Under the pieces are notes generated by a model. It saw nothing but the letters and a program-made list of their open reading frames with translations, searched no databases and was not told the origin of the DNA. DNA of 9,001 nucleotides from NCBI GenBank assembly GCA_900319895.1, contig ONQK01000160.1, positions 1-9,001 on the forward strand. The letters run 5' to 3'. Both the position numbers and the translations under genes were made by a program. This stretch comes from an uncultured Prevotella sp. Its GTDB lineage: Bacteria; Bacteroidota; Bacteroidia; Bacteroidales; Bacteroidaceae. This document shows, piece after piece, positions 1-6,615 of this stretch (positions within the stretch are counted from its first letter, which is position 1; every line of letters starts with the position of its first letter).

Positions 1-2
1 AC

Positions 3-53
3 AATGGTTTTCCTTCATTTACCAACGATTTCAGCGATGAGGGGGATTGTTGA
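3..53 (+). CDS. Possible C-terminal end of an upstream gene (partial)
   Basis: A frame open from the left edge reads NGFPSFTNDFSDEGDC and then stops at TGA. The aromatic and acidic residues resemble the C-terminal tails of the two fimbrillin-like proteins downstream (for example FDDNDF near residue 295 of the second). I therefore suspect the last residues of a third member or another surface lipoprotein. Frame 1 is also open, to a TAA at 112-114, and its residues look less like a protein of this operon, but 16 residues cannot settle it. Between this stop and the next start at 151 I see no TAnnTTTG promoter, which fits co-transcription with the following genes. A short GAGGG/CCCTC inverted repeat (39-43/55-59) is too weak to call a terminator. 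Confidence 0.3.
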   Translation, partial: NGFPSFTNDFSDEGDC

Positions 54-150
54 ACCCTCTTTGATGTTGCTTTTTAAAGAGTTTTGCAGCATTGCTGGGA
101 TGGCGATAAGATAATAAAAGAAATTAACAGAAAATTAAAAGTAGATTGAA

Positions 151-1149
151 ATGAAAAAAAAGTTTTTTATGATTTTATGGGGACTTTCAACCATATTTTG
201 GGCAAGTTGTAGTAATGGGACAGATGAGACAAATGAGACGAAGTATACCGTCTTCAGGTCTGTTGGCAATGACTTCTCGTACGCCAAAAACAGTCCACAC
301 AAAATGATGATGGATGAGGATGGTGAGTTTTATTGGAATAAAAATGACAGGCTGTTTGTATACGACAAGCGGTTGAGCACATACACCAAAACCATAGCCA
401 GTAGGTCAAGCGACATCACTGGTAAGCAAAAATTGGCCACCTTCATTTTCGATGGGGATTTTACGGACGATTCCTACCCTGTATTTTACACAAATACTTC
501 GAGTTCATACGCTAACGGCTGGGCTATAACACACATTACGCATCAACAAAATCAAAGTCAGCCCAACTACTCAGAATTTTTGGGCAATTATGGTGCATGT
601 GGAGTAGATTTTGCGACGCGGCAGCCCGACGGCACATTCGTGTTCAAGTTGCAACATAAAGCCGCCTATTTGAAACTTTTTCCTTATTTGGGAAACGGCC
701 CAACGAATGCAAAGCTGAAGAATATTTGGATTTCAGCCAAGGACAATAAGATCATTCGGGGATATTTTCAATTCAACGTACTTACAGGGGAGTGGCGGCT
801 GTCTACAGATGCCAATCACAATTATGGCAATACCATTCAAGCCAATTGCGCAGATTTTTCACTGACATCTGACAAGGACAAGGCTTTGGAAAATGCAGGA
901 TGTTATTTTGTTATTGCGCCCGGTGAATATGAATTAGCGATAACTTATATTGTTGAGTACTTAAACAATGGAAGTTTGAGCAGTAAAACTTTTCAACGTA
1001 CAGTTTCTTTGCGCAACTATCCCGTTGCAACATACACAAACATTCGTCATAAGCTGATGTTTGACGGTACGGGCTTTGACGGAGACGCTGGAGAAGTGGA
1101 AGTGGGCGACGCCAGCGAGATAGAGAGCAAAGGCTTTGCATTTGAGTGA
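151..1149 (+). CDS. Fimbrillin-like surface lipoprotein (332 aa)
   Basis: This is a predicted outer-membrane, probably surface-exposed lipoprotein of the FimA/Mfa1-like fimbrillin superfamily of Bacteroidota. The N-terminus has a charged start (MKKK), a hydrophobic stretch and a lipobox-like WASC with the lipidated cysteine at residue 20; tryptophan at -3 is unusual. Residues after it are polar and acidic (SNGTDETNE). The body aligns by eye with the next gene over almost its whole length. Shared blocks are MMDE.G.F.W...D at about 52-66, GACG...ATRQ with FKLQHKA.YLK at about 148-175, and ALENAGCY...APGEYEL.ITY at about 245-266, then SLRNY...Y.NIRHKL.F at about 286-304. The W...D.l.V and NIRHKL motifs are what I associate with fimbrillin-like proteins. 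The C-terminus is a short acidic tail, without the extra domain of the neighbour. The next gene starts 36 bases downstream with no promoter between, so the two are likely one operon. It could be a pilus stalk or anchor subunit, or a non-polymerising surface protein. Confidence 0.75.
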   Translation: MKKKFFMILWGLSTIFWASCSNGTDETNETKYTVFRSVGNDFSYAKNSPHKMMMDEDGEFYWNKNDRLFVYDKRLSTYTKTIASRSSDITGKQKLATFIFDGDFTDDSYPVFYTNTSSSYANGWAITHITHQQNQSQPNYSEFLGNYGACGVDFATRQPDGTFVFKLQHKAAYLKLFPYLGNGPTNAKLKNIWISAKDNKIIRGYFQFNVLTGEWRLSTDANHNYGNTIQANCADFSLTSDKDKALENAGCYFVIAPGEYELAITYIVEYLNNGSLSSKTFQRTVSLRNYPVATYTNIRHKLMFDGTGFDGDAGEVEVGDASEIESKGFAFE

Positions 1150-1185
1150 TGGAATTAAATAAACTATAAATTAAAAACAAAAAAC

Positions 1186-2829
1186 ATGAAAAATAAATAT
1201 GTTATTTTCTCGTTAACGGCAATGTTGTTGGCTAGTTGTGTGGATGAAATAGGCAGGGTCTTTGAAAAGGAACAGCAATTGACCGCATTCTCGACATCTG
1301 AAAGTGAACTTGATGGCAGACAGCGTGCACACAAGGCAATGATGGACGAAGTGGGCCACTTCTTTTGGATGAAAGGAGACTATATCTGGGTGAAAAAGGG
1401 AAGTAATTTCATCAAAAGTACACAGGTGGACATGCAGACTCCCCAGAAGACGACACAATTCTTCTTTTTCGACACATTTCCCGACGCAGCCTATACTGTC
1501 CATTATACTAATAGTAATCGTGCAGATCAGGTTTTGATTCGTTCAAGTCAGAGACAAAGTGCTCCCAATAACTCTGAACACTTCTTTGTTAGCGGCGACT
1601 GCGGTGTTGCGACTGCAACCCGTCAAAGCGACACCAATTTTACGTTTAAATTAGAGCATAAAGCCACCTATCTGAAAATTTACCCCTATTTGGCAGCGAC
1701 GGTACCCGACAAGAAATATAAACTCATGCAAATCACGATTTCTGCCAAGAACGACGCTGGAACAGCAATCAACATTGCAGGAACGTATGACTTGGATGAG
1801 ACAGGGTTGAGTGGAACTGGGAATGATAGAACGATTGGCTTGACTTGCAACAATTGGTTCCCGCTTACCAAAGATGCTGCAACTGCCCTGGAAAATACCG
1901 GGTGTTATGTTGTGATGGCTCCAGGCGAATATCAGCTGAGCATTACCTATAGGATTTTGGATTATGACGCCTTGAAGACTGCTGATATTACACGAGACTT
2001 GACTCTTCGCAATTTTGAAGCGGGCAAATACAACAACATCCGGCATCAGCTGACCTTTGACGATAACGATTTCACAGGTTATGGTCTTGGATTTAGAACA
2101 GAAAACTCATATTATGAGTGGGGTGCTCAAGAGTGGTACTGGGAAGGCTATGAAGCCATCTGTCCCGAGACTCCATCGTCAATCGGATGGCCCGAATATG
2201 CGCCCAAACCAGGAGAATTGCGTTATAAAGACCCCACTACCAGATATGAAAACGGAAGTGGCAATTGGATTTACCCGAAATGGACGAACCCGACAGGTGC
2301 GATGCTTGCACCAACATATCAGGATCTCTTCAATTTGCTGCGCTATGGAGATGCACATGCCGATGTGTCTACTCCCTGGGTGCTTTATAAGGCAAATGGC
2401 GACACAGAAGTGCTGTATGGAGGCATGTGGTTCTCAAGAAAACGTAAAGGTGTCATCGCTGATTACGAAGAAGTGGAAGTGGGGACTACTGGTGTATATG
2501 AGATTCAAGGTACTGCAGAAATTGGCAGGCCAGAAAACATCGAAGACTATTTTTTCCTTCCTGCAGCCGGCTACTACAAAGAAGGAAAGCTTTACGAGCG
2601 TTCCTGTCGTGAAAATGGAGTGCTGAAAATTGGAAGTGGATTTTATTGGTGCGGTGAAACAATGGGCGAAAAGCCTCATGTCGGGGTTTTACATGGGAAC
2701 TCTTCTTTCTATTATAATGACAACTCTTTTTATTTGGCCTTTAATCCTCTTGCAAGGTCCGTTGTACTGAAGCTCGCAGGAAGCAGGGAACTTGGATTAG
2801 TTCGCCGTAGCATGCCCATTGAATATTGA
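1186..2829 (+). CDS. Fimbrillin-like lipoprotein with added C-terminal domain (547 aa)
   Basis: This is a paralogue of the preceding gene with a second module. The signal peptide ends in LLASC (cysteine 18), followed by VDE. Residues about 48-300 match the first protein: MMDE.GHFFW at 52-61, GDCG.ATATRQ at about 137-147, FKLEHKATYLK at about 154-164, ALENTGCY..MAPGEYQLSITY at about 234-255 and YNNIRHQLTF at about 282-291. Residues about 305-547 are unique to this protein. They contain APTYQDLFNLLRYG (375-388), YGGMWF (411-416), a FLPAAGYY..GKLY block (457-470), GSGFYWCGE (483-491), FYLAFN (515-520) and a closing GLVRRSM (537-543). That order (LPT-type motif, LPAAGYR, G-x-YWSS, hydrophobic strand, G-x-VR) is what I recall from Fibrobacter-succinogenes-major-paralogous/DUF1566-like, C-type-lectin-related domains at the ends of Bacteroidota surface proteins. 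I infer an adhesive tip or accessory subunit displayed with the first protein; ligand and polymerisation are unknown. The gene is intact and followed by a terminator. Confidence 0.75.
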   Translation: MKNKYVIFSLTAMLLASCVDEIGRVFEKEQQLTAFSTSESELDGRQRAHKAMMDEVGHFFWMKGDYIWVKKGSNFIKSTQVDMQTPQKTTQFFFFDTFPDAAYTVHYTNSNRADQVLIRSSQRQSAPNNSEHFFVSGDCGVATATRQSDTNFTFKLEHKATYLKIYPYLAATVPDKKYKLMQITISAKNDAGTAINIAGTYDLDETGLSGTGNDRTIGLTCNNWFPLTKDAATALENTGCYVVMAPGEYQLSITYRILDYDALKTADITRDLTLRNFEAGKYNNIRHQLTFDDNDFTGYGLGFRTENSYYEWGAQEWYWEGYEAICPETPSSIGWPEYAPKPGELRYKDPTTRYENGSGNWIYPKWTNPTGAMLAPTYQDLFNLLRYGDAHADVSTPWVLYKANGDTEVLYGGMWFSRKRKGVIADYEEVEVGTTGVYEIQGTAEIGRPENIEDYFFLPAAGYYKEGKLYERSCRENGVLKIGSGFYWCGETMGEKPHVGVLHGNSSFYYNDNSFYLAFNPLARSVVLKLAGSRELGLVRRSMPIEY

Positions 2830-2866
2830 CGGAGTATTCCGGATCTTTATTTTATTTACTTTTTGG

Positions 2867-2899
2867 AATCTCCGGCGTTGTGAGACGGCGGAGATTTTT
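2867..2899 (+). terminator. Rho-independent terminator of the fimbrillin-like operon
   Basis: The inverted repeat AATCTCCG (2867-2874) and CGGAGATT (2889-2896) forms an 8-bp stem. Past a G/G mismatch it is extended by CGT (2876-2878) pairing with ACG (2885-2887). The 3' arm runs into a T tract at 2895-2899. It lies 37 bases after the stop codon of the second fimbrillin-like gene. On the other strand no T tract follows the hairpin, so it should work mainly for + strand transcripts. Confidence 0.75.
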
Positions 2900-3004
2900 C
2901 ATTTCCATACGCATTTAAATCATTTCCAATGCCGTGTTTTCCATTCAAGACATCGACTATTCAGTGTTTTCATGATGCAGGGCAGGATTTTCAAACTTGC
3001 CGTC

Positions 3005-3021
3005 AAAACAATCTTTGTTTT
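3005..3021 (-). terminator. Weak hairpin downstream of the lipid kinase gene
   Basis: AAAACAA (3005-3011) and TTGTTTT (3015-3021) can pair with a 3-base loop, about 12 bases past the kinase stop on the - strand. A second AT-rich palindrome overlaps it (GTTTTT at 3017-3022 against AAAAAC at 3027-3032). Both are poor in G and C, so this is a weak candidate. I see no better terminator for this gene before the convergent operon. Confidence 0.25.
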
Positions 3022-3032
3022 TCTTGAAAAAC

Positions 3033-4067
3033 TTAGTGTTTCAACTTTCTCTGCCAGTTTTTACCAATCGCTTGTATATGCCGCCCTTGTTTATTGATGT
3101 CATCACGGATGAGATGAATGTTGTTGAAAAACTCATTAAATGCCGTTTGCAACACGTTGGGCTGCCGTTTGCTGACATCGCCGTTGGCATTTATGATGAC
3201 TTTTATGCCTTTTTCTTGAATGGCTATTTCTATGTCCCGACCAGTTTCTACGGGGTCTCCGTCATAATGGATGTAGCCAGGCTTTGAACGATGTATTTTT
3301 ATCTTTTTGGTCTTGAAAGTCTTTATCTTCGAGTTCTTGTTTAAGGTCTTATTAAACATGTCAATGCTAATCTGGGGCGCATCGAAGATGTCGAACGGCT
3401 CCATGATGATGACATCAAGCATTCCGTCGCTCATCGAAGCTTGTGGTGCGATGTAGGCGTTGTTGCCATATTGCGACGCATTGGCACAGGAAATCAAGAA
3501 GGCTTTGTAGCGTTTAGTTCCCGACTCGTCTTCTATCTCATAGATTTCAGGTTGATAGGTGAGCCCCTCCAACAACACGTTCTCAACGTATGACACCACG
3601 CCGCGCTTGTTGCTGTTGGCGAATTTCATGCTAATAAAAGCGTCAAAACCCATGCCGCATGTACAAAAAAAGGGATTGTCGTTGATGATGCCATAGTCAA
3701 GGGCCTTGACCTTGCACTCATTGATCACATCAATGGCCTTTTCGATGTTCATTGGCAAGAGGAGGTGTCGTGCCAGCCCGTTGCCGGACCCACAGGGGAT
3801 AATGCCCAGTGCCGTGTCAGAGTGTACCAATGCAGACGCCACTTCATTGACGGTTCCGTCGCCGCCGACAGCCACCACGATGTCGGTGCCTTGCAGCCTG
3901 GCCTCGTGGGCAATCTCTTTGGCGTGCCCGGCATATTGGGTATATATAATAGTTGTGTTAAACCGTTCCTTGTCCAATTTCTTTTCAATCAATGTCGGAA
4001 TTTTCTCCTTGCTGACTGTCCCTGAAATAGGATTGAGGATAAACAATATGTCGAGGCGATTCTCCAT
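3033..4067 (-). CDS. DgkB/LCB5-family lipid kinase (344 aa)
   Basis: This is a predicted lipid kinase of the diacylglycerol/sphingosine kinase catalytic family (YegS/BmrU/DgkB/LCB5 type), which moves the gamma-phosphate of ATP to a lipid hydroxyl at the inner membrane face. Counting from the ATG at 4067, residues 5-16 (LDILFILNPISG) are the opening strand and phosphate loop. GGDGT at 68-72 is the nucleotide-binding signature, GSGNGLAR at 93-100 the second signature, SDGMLDVIIM at 213-222 and DGDPVE at 269-274 the C-terminal lobe motifs. I chose 4067 because the frame upstream, to 4229, overlaps both divergent promoters and reads as non-family sequence, while MENRLDILFILNP fits the family start. 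Residues about 300-344 form a basic/aromatic tail that seems longer than the usual fold. The gene diverges from serine palmitoyltransferase, so a sphingoid base or ceramide is a reasonable substrate guess alongside diacylglycerol. The sequence alone cannot decide. Confidence 0.88.
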   Translation of the reverse strand: MENRLDILFILNPISGTVSKEKIPTLIEKKLDKERFNTTIIYTQYAGHAKEIAHEARLQGTDIVVAVGGDGTVNEVASALVHSDTALGIIPCGSGNGLARHLLLPMNIEKAIDVINECKVKALDYGIINDNPFFCTCGMGFDAFISMKFANSNKRGVVSYVENVLLEGLTYQPEIYEIEDESGTKRYKAFLISCANASQYGNNAYIAPQASMSDGMLDVIIMEPFDIFDAPQISIDMFNKTLNKNSKIKTFKTKKIKIHRSKPGYIHYDGDPVETGRDIEIAIQEKGIKVIINANGDVSKRQPNVLQTAFNEFFNNIHLIRDDINKQGRHIQAIGKNWQRKLKH

Positions 4068-4082
4068 AAGCAGATGATGTTG

Positions 4083-4116
4083 CAAAATTAATAAAAACAT
4101 CGCAATTCTCTTGCAA
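4083..4116 (-). promoter_or_regulatory. Promoter of the lipid kinase gene
   Basis: On the - strand TAATTTTG (4090-4083) matches the Bacteroidota -7 consensus TAnnTTTG. A TTG (4116-4114) stands upstream with a 23-base spacer, slightly longer than the usual 19-21. Transcription would start near 4076, leaving a leader of about 10 bases before the ATG at 4067. That also argues against the longer open frame beginning at 4229. Confidence 0.55.
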
Positions 4117-4162
4117 GAAGACATAAAAAACACCCCAAAAGAATATTTCTTGTTAAAAACCC

Positions 4163-4192
4163 TTGATTTTAGCCACATATTTTGTAACTTTG
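4163..4192 (+). promoter_or_regulatory. Promoter of serine palmitoyltransferase
   Basis: TTG (4163-4165), a 19-base spacer and TAACTTTG (4185-4192) match the Bacteroidota sigma-ABfr promoter form closely. The predicted start is near 4197-4200, giving an AT-rich leader of roughly 45 bases before the ATG at 4243. Its -33 end is about 47 bases from the -33 TTG of the divergent kinase promoter. Confidence 0.8.
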
Positions 4193-4242
4193 CAACTTGA
4201 ATTAAAAAACAAGACATTTGTCTGATCATAAAATATTACCCT

Positions 4243-5430
4243 ATGGGGCAGTTACAAGAAAAATATAAAGTTTACCGCGATCCGCAGCGTTTCATGGAGC
4301 AAGGAGTCTATCCTTATTTCCGCGAAATAACAGGAAAGCAAGGTGCCAGAGTGAAAATGGAAGGGCACGACGTCCTTATGTTTGGTTCAAACGCATATAC
4401 CGGACTAACGGGCGACCAGCGCATCATTGATGCAGCGAAGAAAGCATTGGACACATATGGTTCAGGCTGTGCAGGCAGCCGGTTTTTGAACGGGACATTG
4501 GACATTCACCGACAGTTGGAGGTGGAATTGGCAGAGTTTGAGCAGAAAGACGATGCCTTGTGTTTCTCTACAGGGTTCTCCGTGAATTCTGGTGTCTTGT
4601 CCGTATTGTGTGGAAAAGGCGACTACATCATCTGTGACGACCGCGACCACGCCAGCATCGTCGATGGCAGAAGGCTCTCATTCGCTACACAGTTGAAATA
4701 CAAGCACAATGACATGGAGGACTTGGAACGCATACTTCAGAAGCTTCCGCTAGAGGCCATCAAGCTCATCGTCGTAGATGGCGTTTTCTCCATGGAGGGC
4801 GACCTCGCCAAATTACCGGAAATCATACAGTTGAAACATAAATACAATTGTTCGGTAATGGTCGACGAAGCGCACGGGCTCGGCGTTTTCGGCCGTCAAG
4901 GACGCGGTGTGTGCGACCATTTCGGCTTGTTGGACGAAGTGGACTTGATAATGGGCACTTTCAGCAAAAGCCTTGCCTCTATCGGCGGGTTCATTGCCGG
5001 CGACGCCGACACGATCAACTATTTGCGCCATACCTGCCGCACCTATATTTTCAGTGCCTCAAATGCACCAGCGGCGACGGCGGCGGCGGCCGAGGCCCTG
5101 CACATCATTCGTCAAGAGCCTGAACGCATCGAAAAGCTGTGGGAAATCACGCGATTTGCCCTGCGCCGCTTCCGCGAAGAAGGTTTTGAGATTGGCGACA
5201 CTGAAAGTCCGATCATCCCATTGTATGTGCGCGACTTGGAAAAAACGTTCTTGGTGACGAAACTGGCTTTCGACAGAGGCGTTTTCATCAATCCGGTCAT
5301 CCCGCCCGCCTGCGCCCCGCAAGACACACTTGTACGCGTGGCATTGATGGCGACTCACACAGAAGAACAGGTCGAAGAAGGCGTACAAGTGCTCAAGCAA
5401 ATATTTGTTGAGCAGGGAATCATAAAATAA
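4243..5430 (+). CDS. spt: Serine palmitoyltransferase (395 aa)
   Basis: This is a PLP-dependent alpha-oxoamine synthase that condenses serine with a long-chain acyl-CoA (or acyl carrier) to give 3-ketosphinganine, the committed step of sphingolipid synthesis in Bacteroidota. The opening (QEKYKVYRDPQRFMEQGVYPYFR), FGSNAYTGLT at 48-56 and GSGCAGSRFLNGTLDIH at 73-89 match what I recall of Bacteroidales serine palmitoyltransferases. CFSTGF (107-112) and the KHNDMEDLE segment (154-162) agree too. Catalytic features are all present: the PLP-stacking H136 in DHASI, D208 and H211 in VDEAHG, the Schiff-base lysine K242 in GTFSKSLASIGG, and R365 in the late DTLVR motif (358-366: APQDTLVRV) as the expected carboxylate-binding arginine. 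Length is normal for the family. Close relatives are 2-amino-3-ketobutyrate CoA ligase and 8-amino-7-oxononanoate synthase. The N-terminus and the PVIPPACAP segment favour serine palmitoyltransferase. No terminator follows directly, so transcripts may run into the tRNA unit. Confidence 0.9.
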   Translation: MGQLQEKYKVYRDPQRFMEQGVYPYFREITGKQGARVKMEGHDVLMFGSNAYTGLTGDQRIIDAAKKALDTYGSGCAGSRFLNGTLDIHRQLEVELAEFEQKDDALCFSTGFSVNSGVLSVLCGKGDYIICDDRDHASIVDGRRLSFATQLKYKHNDMEDLERILQKLPLEAIKLIVVDGVFSMEGDLAKLPEIIQLKHKYNCSVMVDEAHGLGVFGRQGRGVCDHFGLLDEVDLIMGTFSKSLASIGGFIAGDADTINYLRHTCRTYIFSASNAPAATAAAAEALHIIRQEPERIEKLWEITRFALRRFREEGFEIGDTESPIIPLYVRDLEKTFLVTKLAFDRGVFINPVIPPACAPQDTLVRVALMATHTEEQVEEGVQVLKQIFVEQGIIK

Positions 5431-5442
5431 TACCCGTAAAAT

Positions 5443-5473
5443 TTGCAGGGATGGAAAAAAAAACATATCTTTG
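5443..5473 (+). promoter_or_regulatory. Promoter of tRNA-Pro
   Basis: TTG (5443-5445), a 20-base spacer and TATCTTTG (5466-5473) fit the Bacteroidota -33/-7 form. The predicted transcription start is near 5478-5480, about 20 bases before the mature tRNA 5' end. The element begins 12 bases after the serine palmitoyltransferase stop. Confidence 0.8.
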
Positions 5474-5500
5474 CACCCGATTTCAACCCGTGTAGGGTAA

Positions 5501-5574
5501 CGGGGTGTAGCGCAGCCCGGTAGCGCGCCTGGTTTGGGACCAGGTGGTCGCAGGTTCGAATCCTGTCGCCCCGA
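5501..5574 (+). tRNA. tRNA-Pro (anticodon TGG)
   Basis: A full cloverleaf is visible. The acceptor stem is CGGGGTG (5501-5507) with CGCCCCG (5567-5573, one T-G pair), and the discriminator base is A5574. The anticodon stem is CCTGG (5528-5532) with CCAGG (5540-5544), enclosing the loop TTTGGGA, so the anticodon is TGG at 5535-5537 and reads proline CCN codons. The T arm is CAGG-TTCGAAT-CCTG (5551-5565). The 3' CCA is not encoded; CAC follows the discriminator, so CCA must be added after transcription. It is a single-gene unit with its own promoter and terminator. Confidence 0.97.
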
Positions 5575-5582
5575 CACCCGAG

Positions 5583-5620
5583 AAAGATGGAGGCCGAAGA
5601 CATTTTGGCCTCCATCTTTT
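5583..5620 (+). terminator. Terminator of the tRNA-Pro unit
   Basis: A perfect 13-bp inverted repeat, AAAGATGGAGGCC (5583-5595) with GGCCTCCATCTTT (5607-5619), has a loop that can close further by GAA/TTT pairing. It ends in a T run that continues as TTTTGTTTTG. It starts 9 bases after the tRNA. It would also stop read-through from serine palmitoyltransferase. From 5621 to the next hairpin at 5706 I see no gene or site. Confidence 0.88.
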
Positions 5621-5705
5621 GTTTTGTATTCATCTGTTTCCCAAAATCCTCATGAATGCTTGATGATGGCTGTATTTGAATTCGAGTTGAAGAAGGCAGT
5701 AAGAA

Positions 5706-5743
5706 AAAGGCCTTGAAGCGTTCCATCACACTTCAAGACCTTT
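5706..5743 (-). terminator. Terminator of the prfA-pyrF operon
   Basis: AAAGG-C-CTTGAAG (5706-5718) pairs with CTTCAAG-A-CCTTT (5731-5743), giving 7 bp plus 5 bp around one mismatch, with a 12-base loop. Read on the - strand, the 3' arm runs into CCTTTTTC, the expected T tract. It lies about 40 bases past the pyrF stop. Confidence 0.75.
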
Positions 5744-5783
5744 GTCTTTGGCATTTTCGAATGATGCGGGATAGTATTTTCTA

Positions 5784-6611
5784 TCAACCCTTTCTTATTT
5801 TAAGCTCAACTTCCATTTCCTGCTGCATTTCTTTTGCCTTTTCTGCTGCAATTGACGCAAAATCCTCATCACAGGAAGCATAAATAATGCCACGGGAGGA
5901 GTTTACAAGAAGTCCGCAGTCCGATGTCATACCATATTGGCAGACTTCAGCCAAACTGCCGCCCTGAGCACCCACGCCTGGCACAAGCAGGAAATGTCGA
6001 GGCGCGATGCGACGAATGTCTTCAAACATGCGCCCTTGTGTGGCACCGACGACATACATCATATTCTCAGCCGTTCCCCATTGCATAGACGTTTTGAGAA
6101 CTTTTTCGAAAAGGCGCTCGCCGTTTTCGTCCTTCATGAGCTGAAAATCTTGCGAGCCCTTATTGCTAGTCAAAGCCAGCAAGACGACCCATTTCCCGTC
6201 GTAGCCCAGAAACGGCGTGACGCTGTCTTCGCCCATATAGGGAGCGACGGTCAGCGAGTCGACATCGTATTCCTCGAAAAACGTCCGCGCATACATTTTC
6301 GACGTGTTGCCGATGTCGCCACGCTTGGCATCGGCAATGATGAAGTGATGCGGATAATTTTGCTTTAAATATCGAATGGTCTTTTCAAATGAAGCCAGGC
6401 CTTTTACGCCAAACGCCTCGTAAAACGCCAAATTGGGCTTGTAGGAGACGCAATAGGGTGCCGTTGCATCGATAATTGCTTTGTTAAAGGCAAAAATCGG
6501 GTCGTCTTCCTTCAACAAGTGGGGAGGAATTTTCTTGAGGTCAGTGTCCAGACCTACGCAAAGAAAAGATTTTTTCGTGAAAATCTGTTGAATCAGTTGT
6601 TCTTTGGTCAT
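5784..6611 (-). CDS. pyrF: Orotidine 5'-phosphate decarboxylase (275 aa)
   Basis: This is the last enzyme of de novo UMP synthesis and decarboxylates OMP to UMP in the cytoplasm. The signature DAKRGDIGNT lies at 94-103, with the catalytic Asp/Lys set D94, K96 and D99. FLCVGLDTDL at 16-25 is the first strand with the ribose-binding aspartate, and SYKPNLAFYE at 56-65 carries the lysine of the active-site network. VPGVGAQGG (near 210-220) and the late NSSRGIIYA segment are the phosphate-binding ends of the barrel. The length and the GLDTDL start match the longer bacterial form (type 2, found in Bacteroidota, Mycobacterium and Myxococcus) rather than the roughly 230-residue E. coli form. The gene begins 4 bases after the stop of the small membrane protein, so translation is probably coupled. 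It is the last gene of the operon, followed by a hairpin terminator. Confidence 0.96.
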   Translation of the reverse strand: MTKEQLIQQIFTKKSFLCVGLDTDLKKIPPHLLKEDDPIFAFNKAIIDATAPYCVSYKPNLAFYEAFGVKGLASFEKTIRYLKQNYPHHFIIADAKRGDIGNTSKMYARTFFEEYDVDSLTVAPYMGEDSVTPFLGYDGKWVVLLALTSNKGSQDFQLMKDENGERLFEKVLKTSMQWGTAENMMYVVGATQGRMFEDIRRIAPRHFLLVPGVGAQGGSLAEVCQYGMTSDCGLLVNSSRGIIYASCDEDFASIAAEKAKEMQQEMEVELKIRKG

Positions 6612-6615
6612 AATT

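Noticed and set aside
39..59. GAGGG/CCCTC inverted repeat near the left edge as a terminator
   Set aside because: Only 5 bp of stem with an 11-base loop and no T tract directly after it.
2057..2626. 189-residue + strand frame within the second fimbrillin-like gene
   Set aside because: It overlaps a clear lipoprotein gene in another frame, and its composition (many Met, Cys, Gln and Lys) is typical of a shadow frame.
4068..4229. Longer open frame upstream of the lipid kinase, adding 54 residues at the N-terminus
   Set aside because: It would cover both divergent promoters and the predicted transcript start, and the extra residues do not resemble the family; MENRLDILFILNP at 4067 is the natural start.
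5065..5100. GCG-rich run (alanine-rich, near residues 275-285 of serine palmitoyltransferase) as a possible repeat tract
   Set aside because: It encodes part of a normal alanine-rich helix after SASNAP in this enzyme family; it is short and imperfect.
5059..5729. Two - strand frames covering the tRNA-Pro and the serine palmitoyltransferase 3' end
   Set aside because: They read through a complete tRNA and its terminator; the Gly/Pro/Arg-rich stretch is the tRNA translated in a wrong frame, an error often seen in databases.
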